A DNA stretch of 64,000 bases from JABWAJ01 sp038323375 (lineage in GTDB: Bacteria > Bacteroidota > Bacteroidia > Chitinophagales > Saprospiraceae). The DNA lies in assembly GCA_038323375.1 (NCBI GenBank), contig JBBQGV010000026.1:1-64000 (forward strand), read 5' to 3'. The position numbers and the translations under genes were made by a program. Positions 1 through 7,999 of the stretch are shown here, piece after piece. Positions within the stretch are counted from its first letter, which is position 1, and each line of letters begins with the position of its first letter. Below the pieces are notes generated by a model, which had not been told where the DNA came from, did no database searches, and saw nothing but the letters and a program-made list of their open reading frames with translations.

Positions 1-142
1 AGGCTTACATGATTTTGAAAAATGTTTACAAAATTCACACATTCATTCGAAGGGAATGTGTAAATTATGTAATTTTTTCACAAAATTATATAACATTTTT
101 CTTTGTAAAGCAAGCCATCTTTGTTTTACGTTTTTTTGTAAA
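1..142. other. AT-rich flank left of the IS element
   Basis: No credible gene is visible here. An 8-bp stem (37-44 with 54-61, ACACATTC/GAATGTGT) lies in very AT-rich DNA. Together with bases 1248-1264 this is probably the pre-insertion upstream region of the small gene at 1265. Confidence 0.5.
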
Positions 143-156
143 AGAGGATATGTTAG
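143..156 (+). repeat. Left terminal inverted repeat of the IS
   Basis: AGAGGATATGTTAG, perfectly complementary to 1234-1247. Confidence 0.85.
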
Positions 157-231
157 CTAAAATCATACTGCGCGCGAGCGACACGCGTGCATACGCGAAG
201 GGCGAGAGTCCAGAATGTGTTATCTTCTCGC

Positions 232-1233
232 ATGAATTTAGACAAAATCCTTGACAATCCGATCCAACTTTTGGCTACCACCGGGCTGTATCGCTCAGAA
301 CTTGATGAGTTATTTAAGTCCTTTGAGCCAAGATGGCGACAGGCATTTAAGCATTTCGACACGCATGGAAAAAGAAGAAAATTACCCTTAACCAGCAAGC
401 AGATTGCTAAGGACACCAAGGGTATTCATGGTCCGAAGATGAAATTATTTTTTATTCTAAATCATTTCAAGGTGAATAGTATTCAACATAACGAAGCGGT
501 GATGTACGATATGGATCAACCCCGAGTTAGTCGATGGATAAAATTATTAATGCCGGTGTTGCAGCAAGCGATTGTCGATTTGCACCTTCACCCTGCTCGA
601 ACGAGTGATGAGATGATAAGGCTTTTTCGCAACCGCCAACATCCTGATAGTTTAGTCGATAAGCCAGCTACAGCTACGCTGAACGCGGATGCAACGGATC
701 GCCCACTATCTCGCAACGTAGATCGTGAAACTCAAAAGCACGATTTTTCAGGTAAGCATAAAGTCCATACGATTAAAAACTCTGTTATCAGCGATGAGCT
801 TCGGTTTATTCACTTTTTAGGATATACTTGGCGTGGTGCAATTCATGATAAATCAATGCTTGAGATTGAGTTTCCCGATTTCTCAAATGTAGCTTTCGCA
901 TTGCAATGGTTTTTAAAAGATACTGGATATCAAGGATACATTCCAGATGGAGTTAATTGCATTGAGCCGTACAAGAAAAAAGCAGGTCAAGAACTTCATA
1001 AGTGGCAAAAAGAATTTAATACTTGGATGAGTTCACTTCGAGTTGTTGTTGAGAATGCAATCGGTGGAGCGAAGCGGCTTCGCATACTGGTAGATAAAAC
1101 CCGAGGATTTTATCTCAAAAAATTTGATCAAGCCATCGAAATAGCTGTGGGGTTACATAATTTCAGAGTGACAAGGCGGCAAACTACGTACGCGTGTGCC
1201 TTAGATCGCGTGCGCATGAATTTGAAAATCTGA
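232..1233 (+). CDS. IS5-like transposase (DDE_4 type)
   Basis: A 333-residue DDE transposase that would cut and join the terminal repeats around it. The N-terminal half looks like the helix-turn-helix part of this family (LFFILNHFKVNS, then the MDQPRVSRWIK segment). The catalytic half carries the first Asp in NADATDRP followed by FSGKHKVHTIKN, a hallmark of the IS5-like DDE_4 superfamily; the second Asp in AIHDKS; and the Glu in VVENAIGGAKR. An in-frame ATG at 187 would add 15 residues, but these are Arg-rich and overlap the subterminal repeat, so the start at 232 (MNLDKILDNP) is preferred. The ORF is intact. Family assignment is confident; subgroup is not. Confidence 0.85.
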   Translation: MNLDKILDNPIQLLATTGLYRSELDELFKSFEPRWRQAFKHFDTHGKRRKLPLTSKQIAKDTKGIHGPKMKLFFILNHFKVNSIQHNEAVMYDMDQPRVSRWIKLLMPVLQQAIVDLHLHPARTSDEMIRLFRNRQHPDSLVDKPATATLNADATDRPLSRNVDRETQKHDFSGKHKVHTIKNSVISDELRFIHFLGYTWRGAIHDKSMLEIEFPDFSNVAFALQWFLKDTGYQGYIPDGVNCIEPYKKKAGQELHKWQKEFNTWMSSLRVVVENAIGGAKRLRILVDKTRGFYLKKFDQAIEIAVGLHNFRVTRRQTTYACALDRVRMNLKI

Positions 1234-1247
1234 CTAACATATCCTCT
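1234..1247 (-). repeat. Right terminal inverted repeat of the IS
   Basis: CTAACATATCCTCT, perfectly complementary to the left end at 143-156. Confidence 0.85.
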
Positions 1248-1264
1248 AATTAAAAGAAAGTAAA

Positions 1265-1516
1265 ATGGCAAAAAATAAAAATCACCAGCATAAACCAGTC
1301 AAGCAGCCGGATCAAAAAAAGCACGATGATTTTAGCAAAATATTTCCCAACCCGAATGATCCTGATTTTCAAAAACCCAACCCGAACAAGGATTTTCCAA
1401 GCATAGGAGATTTTCAAAATGAACATATAGACGACACGATCATTGGCAAAATTGACGGTCGGGACAACGATGAGCGTGAAGACGAACCTGCGAATAAAAA
1501 AAGCACGAACCTATGA
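1265..1516 (+). CDS. Small hydrophilic hypothetical protein
   Basis: 83 residues, very rich in Asn, Asp, Lys and Pro, with no signal peptide or membrane segment. It looks intrinsically disordered, with repeated PNPND/KPNPNKD segments. The start is preceded by a purine-rich stretch (AAAGAAAGTAAA). It ends 19 bases before the most likely start of the downstream iron permease family gene, so the two may be co-transcribed. No family was recognised. It could be a non-coding chance ORF, but the codon pattern and the position directly upstream of a real gene favour a genuine small protein. Confidence 0.5.
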   Translation: MAKNKNHQHKPVKQPDQKKHDDFSKIFPNPNDPDFQKPNPNKDFPSIGDFQNEHIDDTIIGKIDGRDNDEREDEPANKKSTNL

Positions 1517-1535
1517 AATTCCGATTCATATCAGC

Positions 1536-2072
1536 ATGAAAATAAACGATAAAACATCCAAAGGTTTGTCCCGCCTTGAAAAAACCTCCACTGCTGTAAC
1601 CAAAGCTTCGGGCAGTTCTATTGCCTTTATCGTTGCTTTTTCGATTATTCTTGTTTGGTTGGCAACAGGCCCGCTTTTTAACTATTCCGACACCTGGCAA
1701 TTGGTGATCAATACCGGAACGACCATCATTACCTTTTTGATGGTATTTTTGATTCAACGTAGCCAAAATAAAGACTCCATTGCCATTCATATAAAATTAA
1801 ATGAATTGGTAGTAGCCCATAAATACGCCAGCAACCGCCTTGTTTCTATTGAAGACATTAGCGAGCATGAATTAAAAATACTACAGAAATACTACAAACA
1901 TCTTGCAGAAATCATCATGCAGGAATTGTCTATAGAGGAATCGCATTCCATTCTTGAAGCAAACAGGTTGCATGAAAGGAAAAAAGCAGAAAGAAGCAAA
2001 AAAGCAAAGGCGAACGCTGACGCCAGGTCATCCAATTCCTTTGATAGTATCCACCCCCGAGAGCGCTTGTAA
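1536..2072 (+). CDS. Low-affinity iron permease family protein
   Basis: 178 residues from the ATG at 1536. An upstream in-frame ATG at 1443 would overlap the preceding ORF by 74 bases and is less likely. There are two membrane segments (about 25-45, AFIVAFSIILVWLATG, and about 55-73), and the signature W.ATGP.F..SDTWQL.IN.GT.I.TFLMVFLIQ..QN.D..A.H.KL.EL of the low-affinity iron permease family (PF04120) is easy to see. The C-terminal tail is charged and Lys/Arg-rich. Iron transport is inferred from the family name only; in bacteria the function of these short proteins is not firmly established. Confidence 0.8.
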   Translation: MKINDKTSKGLSRLEKTSTAVTKASGSSIAFIVAFSIILVWLATGPLFNYSDTWQLVINTGTTIITFLMVFLIQRSQNKDSIAIHIKLNELVVAHKYASNRLVSIEDISEHELKILQKYYKHLAEIIMQELSIEESHSILEANRLHERKKAERSKKAKANADARSSNSFDSIHPRERL

Positions 2073-2272
2073 TACCATGAATTAATGGGATAAATCTTTC
2101 GAATATTCCCGCTTCCAATATATCGCTGATTTCCTTGAAAATCCTTAACTTCGTACTACTTTTGTCAACATGACGTTCCTAAACTTTTAAAGTTTAGTAA
2201 ACGTTGCTCCGTTTGCCTCTGATTCTTGAAAATGTCCAGTAGTATGCTGTCAATCACGTAATTTTTATTTCA

Positions 2273-5200
2273 ATGAAATTTCTGAAGAAGGTCGCTAACC
2301 GCCTCTTTTCCACTTCCGCCGCCGGATTGTACATTATTCTGTTTGCCGTAGCGATTGGTGTTGCCACGTTTATCGAAAATGACTTTGGCACCAGTTCGGC
2401 TCAAAAAGTTATTTTTAAATCAAAATGGTTTGAATTGCTCTTAGTTTTGTTCAGTATAACCCTAATTGTCAATATTTTCAGGTTCCGGATGATTCAGCAG
2501 AAAAAATGGGCCATTCTGACTTTCCATGCCTCCATAGTCATTATCCTCATTGGTGCGGGTGTGACCCGGTATTTCGGCAGCGAAGGCATGATGGGCATCC
2601 GGGAAGGCAGCGCGTCCAATTCATTTTTATCTGCCGAAACCTACCTTCTTTTTCAGGTCATGCACCAGGGCAAAAAATATGCGTTTGACGAGCCGGTACT
2701 ATTTGCCACCCTCGGTAATAATTCATTCAAGCGGGAATACGTCGTTGGCAACCAACCCATGACGGTGGAAGTGACGGATTTTGTGCCCAATCCCACCGAA
2801 GTTATGGCGGACGACGAAAAAGGCGTCCCCATCCTCAAAGTGGTCATCGCCGGGATGAACGGGCGGGAAGAATACCCGATTAAATACGGCGACAAAGTCA
2901 ATCTTTACGGAACCTTGTTCAATTTTGGCGTCCAGGAAGACCCGCGAGCATTCAACATAAAATACCAGAACGACAGCTTGTCGTTTATGGCCGGCCAAAC
3001 CTACTCCCAAATGGTGATGGCTACGCAAACGAGCGATACCCTGGCACCGGGCATGTACCATCCACTCAAGCTGCGCAGCATGTACTCCGATGGGCAACGC
3101 GGTTTTGTTTTTGGCATGTTCACCCCGAACGGACGAACGGAAATTACCTCGTCTTCCCCCAAAATGGCCAGCACAGGTCTTGGCGGTCTACAGATGAAAA
3201 TCGGTTTTGGCGGGGAAGAAAAAGAAGTTTTTGTGGTTGGCAGCCAAGGAGTTGAAGGTACGCCCCGAGTAGCGCCATTTGGTAATTCCAGCGTAGGCGT
3301 CGCGTATGGCGCAAAGCGGGTCGCACTGCCTTTTGCCATCCAACTCAACGATTTTATTATGGAACGCTACCCCGGCACCAATAGTGCATCGTCGTATGCC
3401 AGTGAAGTGACGCTGCTGGATAAACGGGAAAACCTCGTGCGCGATCAGCGGATTTTTATGAATAATATCCTGAATTACGGCGGCTACCGCTTTTTTCAAT
3501 CTTCGTTCGATCAGGACGAATTAGGCACTTACCTCAGCGTAAACCACGATGCGCCGGGCACCCTGATTTCGTACTTCGGATACGCCTTGCTGACGTTGGG
3601 CATGATCTTGACCCTGTTCAGTAAAAATACCCGATTCGCTCAATTATCGAGAAATATTAAAGAAATGAGGCAAAAAGAAAAACTGCTGGCGGTTTTGATC
3701 ATGGGCTTTTTTTGGTCCTTGTCAACACCGGTGCAGGCCAATATTCCCGGCATGCAGGCGATAGATAAAGACCATGCCGCCGAATTCGGGCACATCATGA
3801 TGCAAGACAGCCGGGGCAGGATAAAACCCATGAATACGTTCTGTAGCGAAGTTTTGAGAAAACTATCGCGGAAAGAAAGTCTGCTGGGGCAAACTGCGGA
3901 GCAAATCATCCTGGGCATGGCCTCGAATCCCAAAGCCTGGTACGAGGTGCCGTTAGTTAAGATCGGCAAACACGAAGCCATCCGCAACATGTTTAACGGG
4001 AGCGGCGACCTGGTTTCGTACAGCGATTTTTTTGACCAAAACGGGGAATACAAACTGCGGGAACACGTCCGGAATGCCTACAATGCCGCACCGAGAGACC
4101 GCGGGGTATTTGAAAAAGAAATTGTGAAGCTGGATGAAAAAGTAAACATTTGCAGCATGATTTTTTCAGGCCGGTTTATGACGGTCTTTCCGATGCCGGG
4201 CGACGTCACCAATACCTGGCTTACCCCGGTTCCCGACGAAGGGCATCAACACAGCCCGGCTTTTGCGGGCACGATCGTTGATCAGTTTTATCCGGCCTAT
4301 TTGCCTACGCTCAACAACCAGGACTGGAGTTTAGCCAACCGGATGATTGCCGAATTGATCAACTACCAGCAAAAATACGGCGGTAATATTTTGCCTTCGA
4401 AGAGCCAGCTTAACGCGGAAATCCTGCTCAATGCGCTCAACGTTTTCAGCCGTTTGGGGACATTGTACGGGTTGCTCGGATTAGCATTTCTGGCGTTGTT
4501 GTTTACGTCCGTTTTTAACCCAAAAATCAACCTAAAGTGGCCCGGAAAAATAGCCGTTGGGTTGTTGTTGTTTGGTTTCGCAATGCATACGCTGGGGTTG
4601 GGCTTGCGCTGGTATGTCTCTGAGCGCGCACCCTGGAGCAATGGCTACGAATCCATGATTTATATTGGCTGGACCACCGTTCTGGCAGGTCTGATTTTCG
4701 GAAGGAAAAACTACGGCGGCCTGGCCGCAACCTCTGTGCTTTCTTCCACCATTCTGATGGTCGCGGGCCTGAGTTGGCTTGACCCGGAAATTACGCCATT
4801 AGTGCCGGTTTTAAAATCCTATTGGCTTACCATCCACGTGTCTTTAGAAGCCGGGAGTTATGGATTTTTGGCCTTAGGTGCCATCATCGGCGTACTTAAT
4901 TTAGTGTTTATGATTTTTGGAAATCAAAACAACGGAGAAAGGGTATACCGGATCGTCAAAGAAATGACTTATATTAGTGAAATGACGCTCATCGGCGGGT
5001 TGTTTATGATCAGCATCGGCACCTATCTCGGCGGCGTTTGGGCCAATGAATCCTGGGGCAGATACTGGGGCTGGGATGCCAAAGAAACCTGGGCATTAGT
5101 GACCATTTTGGTGTATTCTTTCATCCTGCACATGCGGTTTATTCCCGGATTTCGGGGCCTGTTTGCGTTCAATGTCGCCACCTTATTCGGTTGGGCTTCG

Positions 5201-5374
5201 GTGATGATGACCTATTTGGGGGTAAATTATTACCTCTCCGGTTTGCATTCTTATGCGGCGGGTGATCCGGTACCGATTCCAGCATGGGTTCCTTACACCG
5301 TGGCTTCGTTGGTCGCGTTGAGTTTGCTGTCGTTTTGGCGGCACCGGCTATATTTGAAAACTGCGAAAGTGTAA
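2273..5374 (+). CDS. ccsBA: Cytochrome c biogenesis protein CcsBA (ResB-CcsA fusion)
   Basis: A 1033-residue fused System II cytochrome c synthase, which exports heme and attaches it to CXXCH motifs outside the inner membrane. The N-terminal third is ResB/CcsB-like, with membrane segments near 17-33, 63-80, 85-100 and 435-455 around a large external domain. The C-terminal part (about 710-1025) is CcsA-like with several helices and the tryptophan-rich WWD heme-handling motif (ESWGRYWGWDAKETWAL, about 925-941). A middle segment (about 490-700) has a signal-like helix at its start and conserved DSRGR.KP..TF, typical of Bacteroidota fusions. It converges on the multiheme cytochrome cluster, with one base between the two stop codons, and is the obvious maturation factor for those proteins. 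Confidence 0.95.
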   Translation: MKFLKKVANRLFSTSAAGLYIILFAVAIGVATFIENDFGTSSAQKVIFKSKWFELLLVLFSITLIVNIFRFRMIQQKKWAILTFHASIVIILIGAGVTRYFGSEGMMGIREGSASNSFLSAETYLLFQVMHQGKKYAFDEPVLFATLGNNSFKREYVVGNQPMTVEVTDFVPNPTEVMADDEKGVPILKVVIAGMNGREEYPIKYGDKVNLYGTLFNFGVQEDPRAFNIKYQNDSLSFMAGQTYSQMVMATQTSDTLAPGMYHPLKLRSMYSDGQRGFVFGMFTPNGRTEITSSSPKMASTGLGGLQMKIGFGGEEKEVFVVGSQGVEGTPRVAPFGNSSVGVAYGAKRVALPFAIQLNDFIMERYPGTNSASSYASEVTLLDKRENLVRDQRIFMNNILNYGGYRFFQSSFDQDELGTYLSVNHDAPGTLISYFGYALLTLGMILTLFSKNTRFAQLSRNIKEMRQKEKLLAVLIMGFFWSLSTPVQANIPGMQAIDKDHAAEFGHIMMQDSRGRIKPMNTFCSEVLRKLSRKESLLGQTAEQIILGMASNPKAWYEVPLVKIGKHEAIRNMFNGSGDLVSYSDFFDQNGEYKLREHVRNAYNAAPRDRGVFEKEIVKLDEKVNICSMIFSGRFMTVFPMPGDVTNTWLTPVPDEGHQHSPAFAGTIVDQFYPAYLPTLNNQDWSLANRMIAELINYQQKYGGNILPSKSQLNAEILLNALNVFSRLGTLYGLLGLAFLALLFTSVFNPKINLKWPGKIAVGLLLFGFAMHTLGLGLRWYVSERAPWSNGYESMIYIGWTTVLAGLIFGRKNYGGLAATSVLSSTILMVAGLSWLDPEITPLVPVLKSYWLTIHVSLEAGSYGFLALGAIIGVLNLVFMIFGNQNNGERVYRIVKEMTYISEMTLIGGLFMISIGTYLGGVWANESWGRYWGWDAKETWALVTILVYSFILHMRFIPGFRGLFAFNVATLFGWASVMMTYLGVNYYLSGLHSYAAGDPVPIPAWVPYTVASLVALSLLSFWRHRLYLKTAKV

Positions 5375-5375
5375 A

Positions 5376-6128
5376 TTATTTCAATACCGCTCCTTCGATG
5401 AGGTAGTCGTACCGGTATCCCGCCCCAAAATCTTTGTTCAGTACGAAGGTTCCTTCCACAGTAACAATCGAGCCCAAGGGGATATTTTCAGCTGTAGTCA
5501 CCGTCAGGTCGAGATTTTTGCCGGAGCCATCCTGGATATGGGCCCAATTTCTGCCCATGATCATGGAATTGACTTTGACGCATTTGCCGGTCACTTTCAC
5601 CACCTTGCCGTCGTATTTGGCGAGGTTGGCCACTAAATCCGAAATTTTGATCGCGCCCGCAGCAGGCGTCACGCTGGTAGGGGGTTCAACAGCGGCAGCA
5701 GGCTGTGTGGATGCCACCGCTTCGCCGGCATTGCCCGTTTGATCCCGAAAATCTGATACCAAATAGATGGTTTCAAAAAGCCGGTTAAATTCCTGGCTCT
5801 GAAAGTTTTTCTTCAACAAACCACCGCGGTAGTAGTACGTGCCACCCACTTTCACATCCCGCTTTGAAATGGCGACCCAAAATTCCTCACCATTTTCCTT
5901 CACCCGCAAGTAGGAATACCGATCCGTGTTCATCACTTCTTTCACCACAACGGTATGCTCTTCCTGGGGGGTTGCTGCATCCGCCCCTTGCACCAACGGC
6001 GCTTCCTGAAAAATAGGCGCATTGCTATCTTCGCCGGCAGACTCTGCTTCAATCACTTTCGGCTTTGAATTGCAGGCGCTTAAAGCCAGCGCAAGCAGTG
6101 AAACGGTAAATATTTTTACAATTTTCAT
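5376..6128 (-). CDS. OB-fold lipoprotein, NrfJ-like
   Basis: 250 residues with a lipoprotein signal (LALSAC, lipidated Cys19). Two related segments follow. Residues about 60-135 (VVVKEVMNTDRYSYLRVKEN, then EFWVAISKRDVKVG) resemble the NrfJ-type domain found beside multiheme nitrite reductases. Residues about 155-250 (YDGKVVKVTGKCVKVNSMI, then NWAHIQDGSG) look like an OB-fold. The linker is Ala/Pro/Thr-rich. A role in cytochrome assembly, metal handling or periplasmic scaffolding is inferred from the context: it is the last gene of the - strand heme locus. A -7-like box (TAACTTTG on the - strand, 6172-6179) lies about 45 bases upstream, so it may have its own promoter. Confidence 0.7.
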   Translation of the reverse strand: MKIVKIFTVSLLALALSACNSKPKVIEAESAGEDSNAPIFQEAPLVQGADAATPQEEHTVVVKEVMNTDRYSYLRVKENGEEFWVAISKRDVKVGGTYYYRGGLLKKNFQSQEFNRLFETIYLVSDFRDQTGNAGEAVASTQPAAAVEPPTSVTPAAGAIKISDLVANLAKYDGKVVKVTGKCVKVNSMIMGRNWAHIQDGSGKNLDLTVTTAENIPLGSIVTVEGTFVLNKDFGAGYRYDYLIEGAVLK

Positions 6129-6176
6129 GTTTGTAGTTTTAAAAACCCGGGTAAATCAGCCCTGGCTTCAACAAAG

Positions 6177-7790
6177 TTAGAACCTCTGAATGATTTTAGT
6201 ATTGATCCGGTGCAAGGTATCCGTTTTTTTGTCGAACGTGCCTTCATAATATACATGAAACGCCAATTTTCGGGTTAGATTTAACGAGACATCCACCCCG
6301 GCTATTTGCTGCTGAATCGTGTATTCGTAACTGTTGTACTGATAATCTACCATCCGGAAATACACATCGCTGGTTAATTTTCCGGGAATGATTTCTTTTG
6401 TAATCCGGACCCCATATATTTTGCTGTCCAAATAATTGGTCTGAAGCAAATTTGCCGTGACAGAAGCGGATGCATTAATCCAGGGTATCCGGCTGAAATT
6501 GAGGTAGGTATTCAGGTTTTTTGACGAATTAGCATTGTCTTTTTGAAAACGCCAGCTTGCATTCACGCCCCAGGTAATGGTTTTGAAAGGGCGGTAATTA
6601 AAATTAAACCGCAAGCCCTGCCGGGTTTCATCGTCAATGAGCTGGTCTATATAACTTTTGTACGACTCATAAAAAATGATGTTTTTTCGGTTGTCATAAG
6701 AAGCCGATATGCTGATGTTTTTTGACAATTTATACCGCAGGGACAGGTATAGATTTGTCAAACTCAGGGTATTGCTCACGGTTTCATGGATGTTTTGGTA
6801 TAAGTCGGCTTCAAGGGTAACAAATACATTCAGGTCTTTTGCGAAAGCATTGGAATGTTGAAAATAAAGGAAGCGTCGGTCTGTTTTTGAAAGGTTTCTC
6901 TGCTCAATAAAAGCGACAGTGGTTTGTTGAACTTTATTGTCTTTAGTGGAAGTGTGGCCAAAGTACACCCCGAACTGCAGCAGGTTTAAATTTAAGCCAT
7001 AATCTAAAAAATCCGGCCTCGAACCAGCAATGGCACCAATCAGCATATTGCCAAAGCCTTTCTCCGCCTGTATCCCGTCAATAGCACCCATACTGGAGAT
7101 TCGCTGGTTAATTTTTCTGCCTACGGTAATGCTCGATTTTTTATCCAAATCGTATTTTACCGCAAGGGAATAAACCTTTAAAGCATCCTGAAAATTGGCT
7201 TGCACAGCGGCCCACTCGCCTATTGTATGCCGGAATGTGATGTAGTTTTCCGTCGAAAACCTCGAATTGCCGATGTTATTTCCCTGCAGGGTAAAAGCAT
7301 AGCGCATTCGGTGGGTTGCCTCCGATCCGTAAAGGTTGCTGTAAGACGCCGCCGACACCCGCCCTTTTATTTTTTCCTTGTAGCTCGGCACCTCTTCTTT
7401 TTCCTGATCGGTTTGGATCGGTTCAGGGGAAGCCCTCACTAAGGAATCAAGGGGGGCGTTTACCACCACCGGTTCTTCCTTTTTGGGTTCTTTTTTACCA
7501 ACGGTCCGGGCAAAAAACGCCTCTCCTGTTTTTGTTTTTTCTTTAAGCAGGGAGGTACAAACACAGGAAGTTGAGGATTTATCCTTGACGACCAAGCCTG
7601 GCAACAGGCGGGCATTTTTGCTGGAATACAGCGTGTCGCCCGTATTAATGCCTTCCGTGGAAGTGAATTTCACATAAACGTTTTGCGAAGAAACATAAGA
7701 CACCACCCCTTTTACAAGCAAAGTATCTTTTTGCCCAAACACCGCGCCCGTGCAAAACAGAAAAAACAATATGGTTATCGCGTTTTTCAT
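6177..7790 (-). CDS. Predicted outer-membrane beta-barrel protein of the heme locus
   Basis: 537 residues with a signal peptide ending near AVFGQ. The mature N-terminus (about 25-85) looks like a small beta domain (LLVKGVVSYVSSQNVYVKF). A Lys/Glu/Pro-rich linker (about 95-145) follows, then about 390 residues of alternating amphipathic strands with aromatic girdle residues, ending in Phe (KIIQRF), as usual for outer-membrane barrels. The length would suit roughly 16-20 strands. No specific family is recognised. It lies directly downstream of the 25-heme cytochrome gene, separated by an inverted-repeat element. A role as sheath or anchor for a cytochrome, by analogy with porin-cytochrome conduits, is inference only. 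Confidence 0.7.
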   Translation of the reverse strand: MKNAITILFFLFCTGAVFGQKDTLLVKGVVSYVSSQNVYVKFTSTEGINTGDTLYSSKNARLLPGLVVKDKSSTSCVCTSLLKEKTKTGEAFFARTVGKKEPKKEEPVVVNAPLDSLVRASPEPIQTDQEKEEVPSYKEKIKGRVSAASYSNLYGSEATHRMRYAFTLQGNNIGNSRFSTENYITFRHTIGEWAAVQANFQDALKVYSLAVKYDLDKKSSITVGRKINQRISSMGAIDGIQAEKGFGNMLIGAIAGSRPDFLDYGLNLNLLQFGVYFGHTSTKDNKVQQTTVAFIEQRNLSKTDRRFLYFQHSNAFAKDLNVFVTLEADLYQNIHETVSNTLSLTNLYLSLRYKLSKNISISASYDNRKNIIFYESYKSYIDQLIDDETRQGLRFNFNYRPFKTITWGVNASWRFQKDNANSSKNLNTYLNFSRIPWINASASVTANLLQTNYLDSKIYGVRITKEIIPGKLTSDVYFRMVDYQYNSYEYTIQQQIAGVDVSLNLTRKLAFHVYYEGTFDKKTDTLHRINTKIIQRF

Positions 7791-7819
7791 AATTAATTTT
7801 GTCTATCTGTCCATTTAGA

Positions 7820-7997
7820 GCTTGTTGGGTAATTCATCAATTGGCTACGAGTGGCAAATTTTATTTTATACTGCGTTGGATTTTTTCAAGATAGCTGCCG
7901 GCTATCTCTGCAAAATCCGCCTTGTCTAAAATAAAATTTCCTCACGCTCGCCCAAATCGAAGATTCGACGTAGTCAATCATGAAATCCCCAACAAGC
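7820..7997. repeat. Long imperfect inverted-repeat element
   Basis: A roughly 178-bp cruciform-capable element. The outer arms GCTTGTTGGG (7820-7829) and CCCAACAAGC (7988-7997) match perfectly. Inner arms include AAATTTTATTTTA with TAAAATAAAATTT and GGATTTT with AAAATCC. A central stem pairs AGATAGC (7891-7897) with GCTATCT (7903-7909). It begins two bases after the 25-heme gene stop and fills the gap to the barrel gene. It shares its layout with the element at 59465-59604. Half of the outer arm recurs near 9994 (GCTTGTTGGGG), next to the preceding cytochrome gene. Confidence 0.75.
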
Positions 7998-7999
7998 GC

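Larger units (their letters stand above)
143..1247 (+). mobile_element. IS5-family-like insertion sequence, about 1.1 kb
   Basis: The element is delimited by 14-bp perfect terminal inverted repeats, AGAGGATATGTTAG at 143-156 and its complement at 1234-1247. One transposase ORF fills the interior. Subterminal stretches rich in CGCG on both sides are also roughly mirrored. A convincing target-site duplication is not visible: only AA/AA directly flanks the repeats, so a 2-3 bp duplication is possible but unproven. The intact ends and intact ORF suggest a recent or still mobile copy. It sits 17 bases upstream of the next start codon and may have separated that gene from its promoter. Confidence 0.85.
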
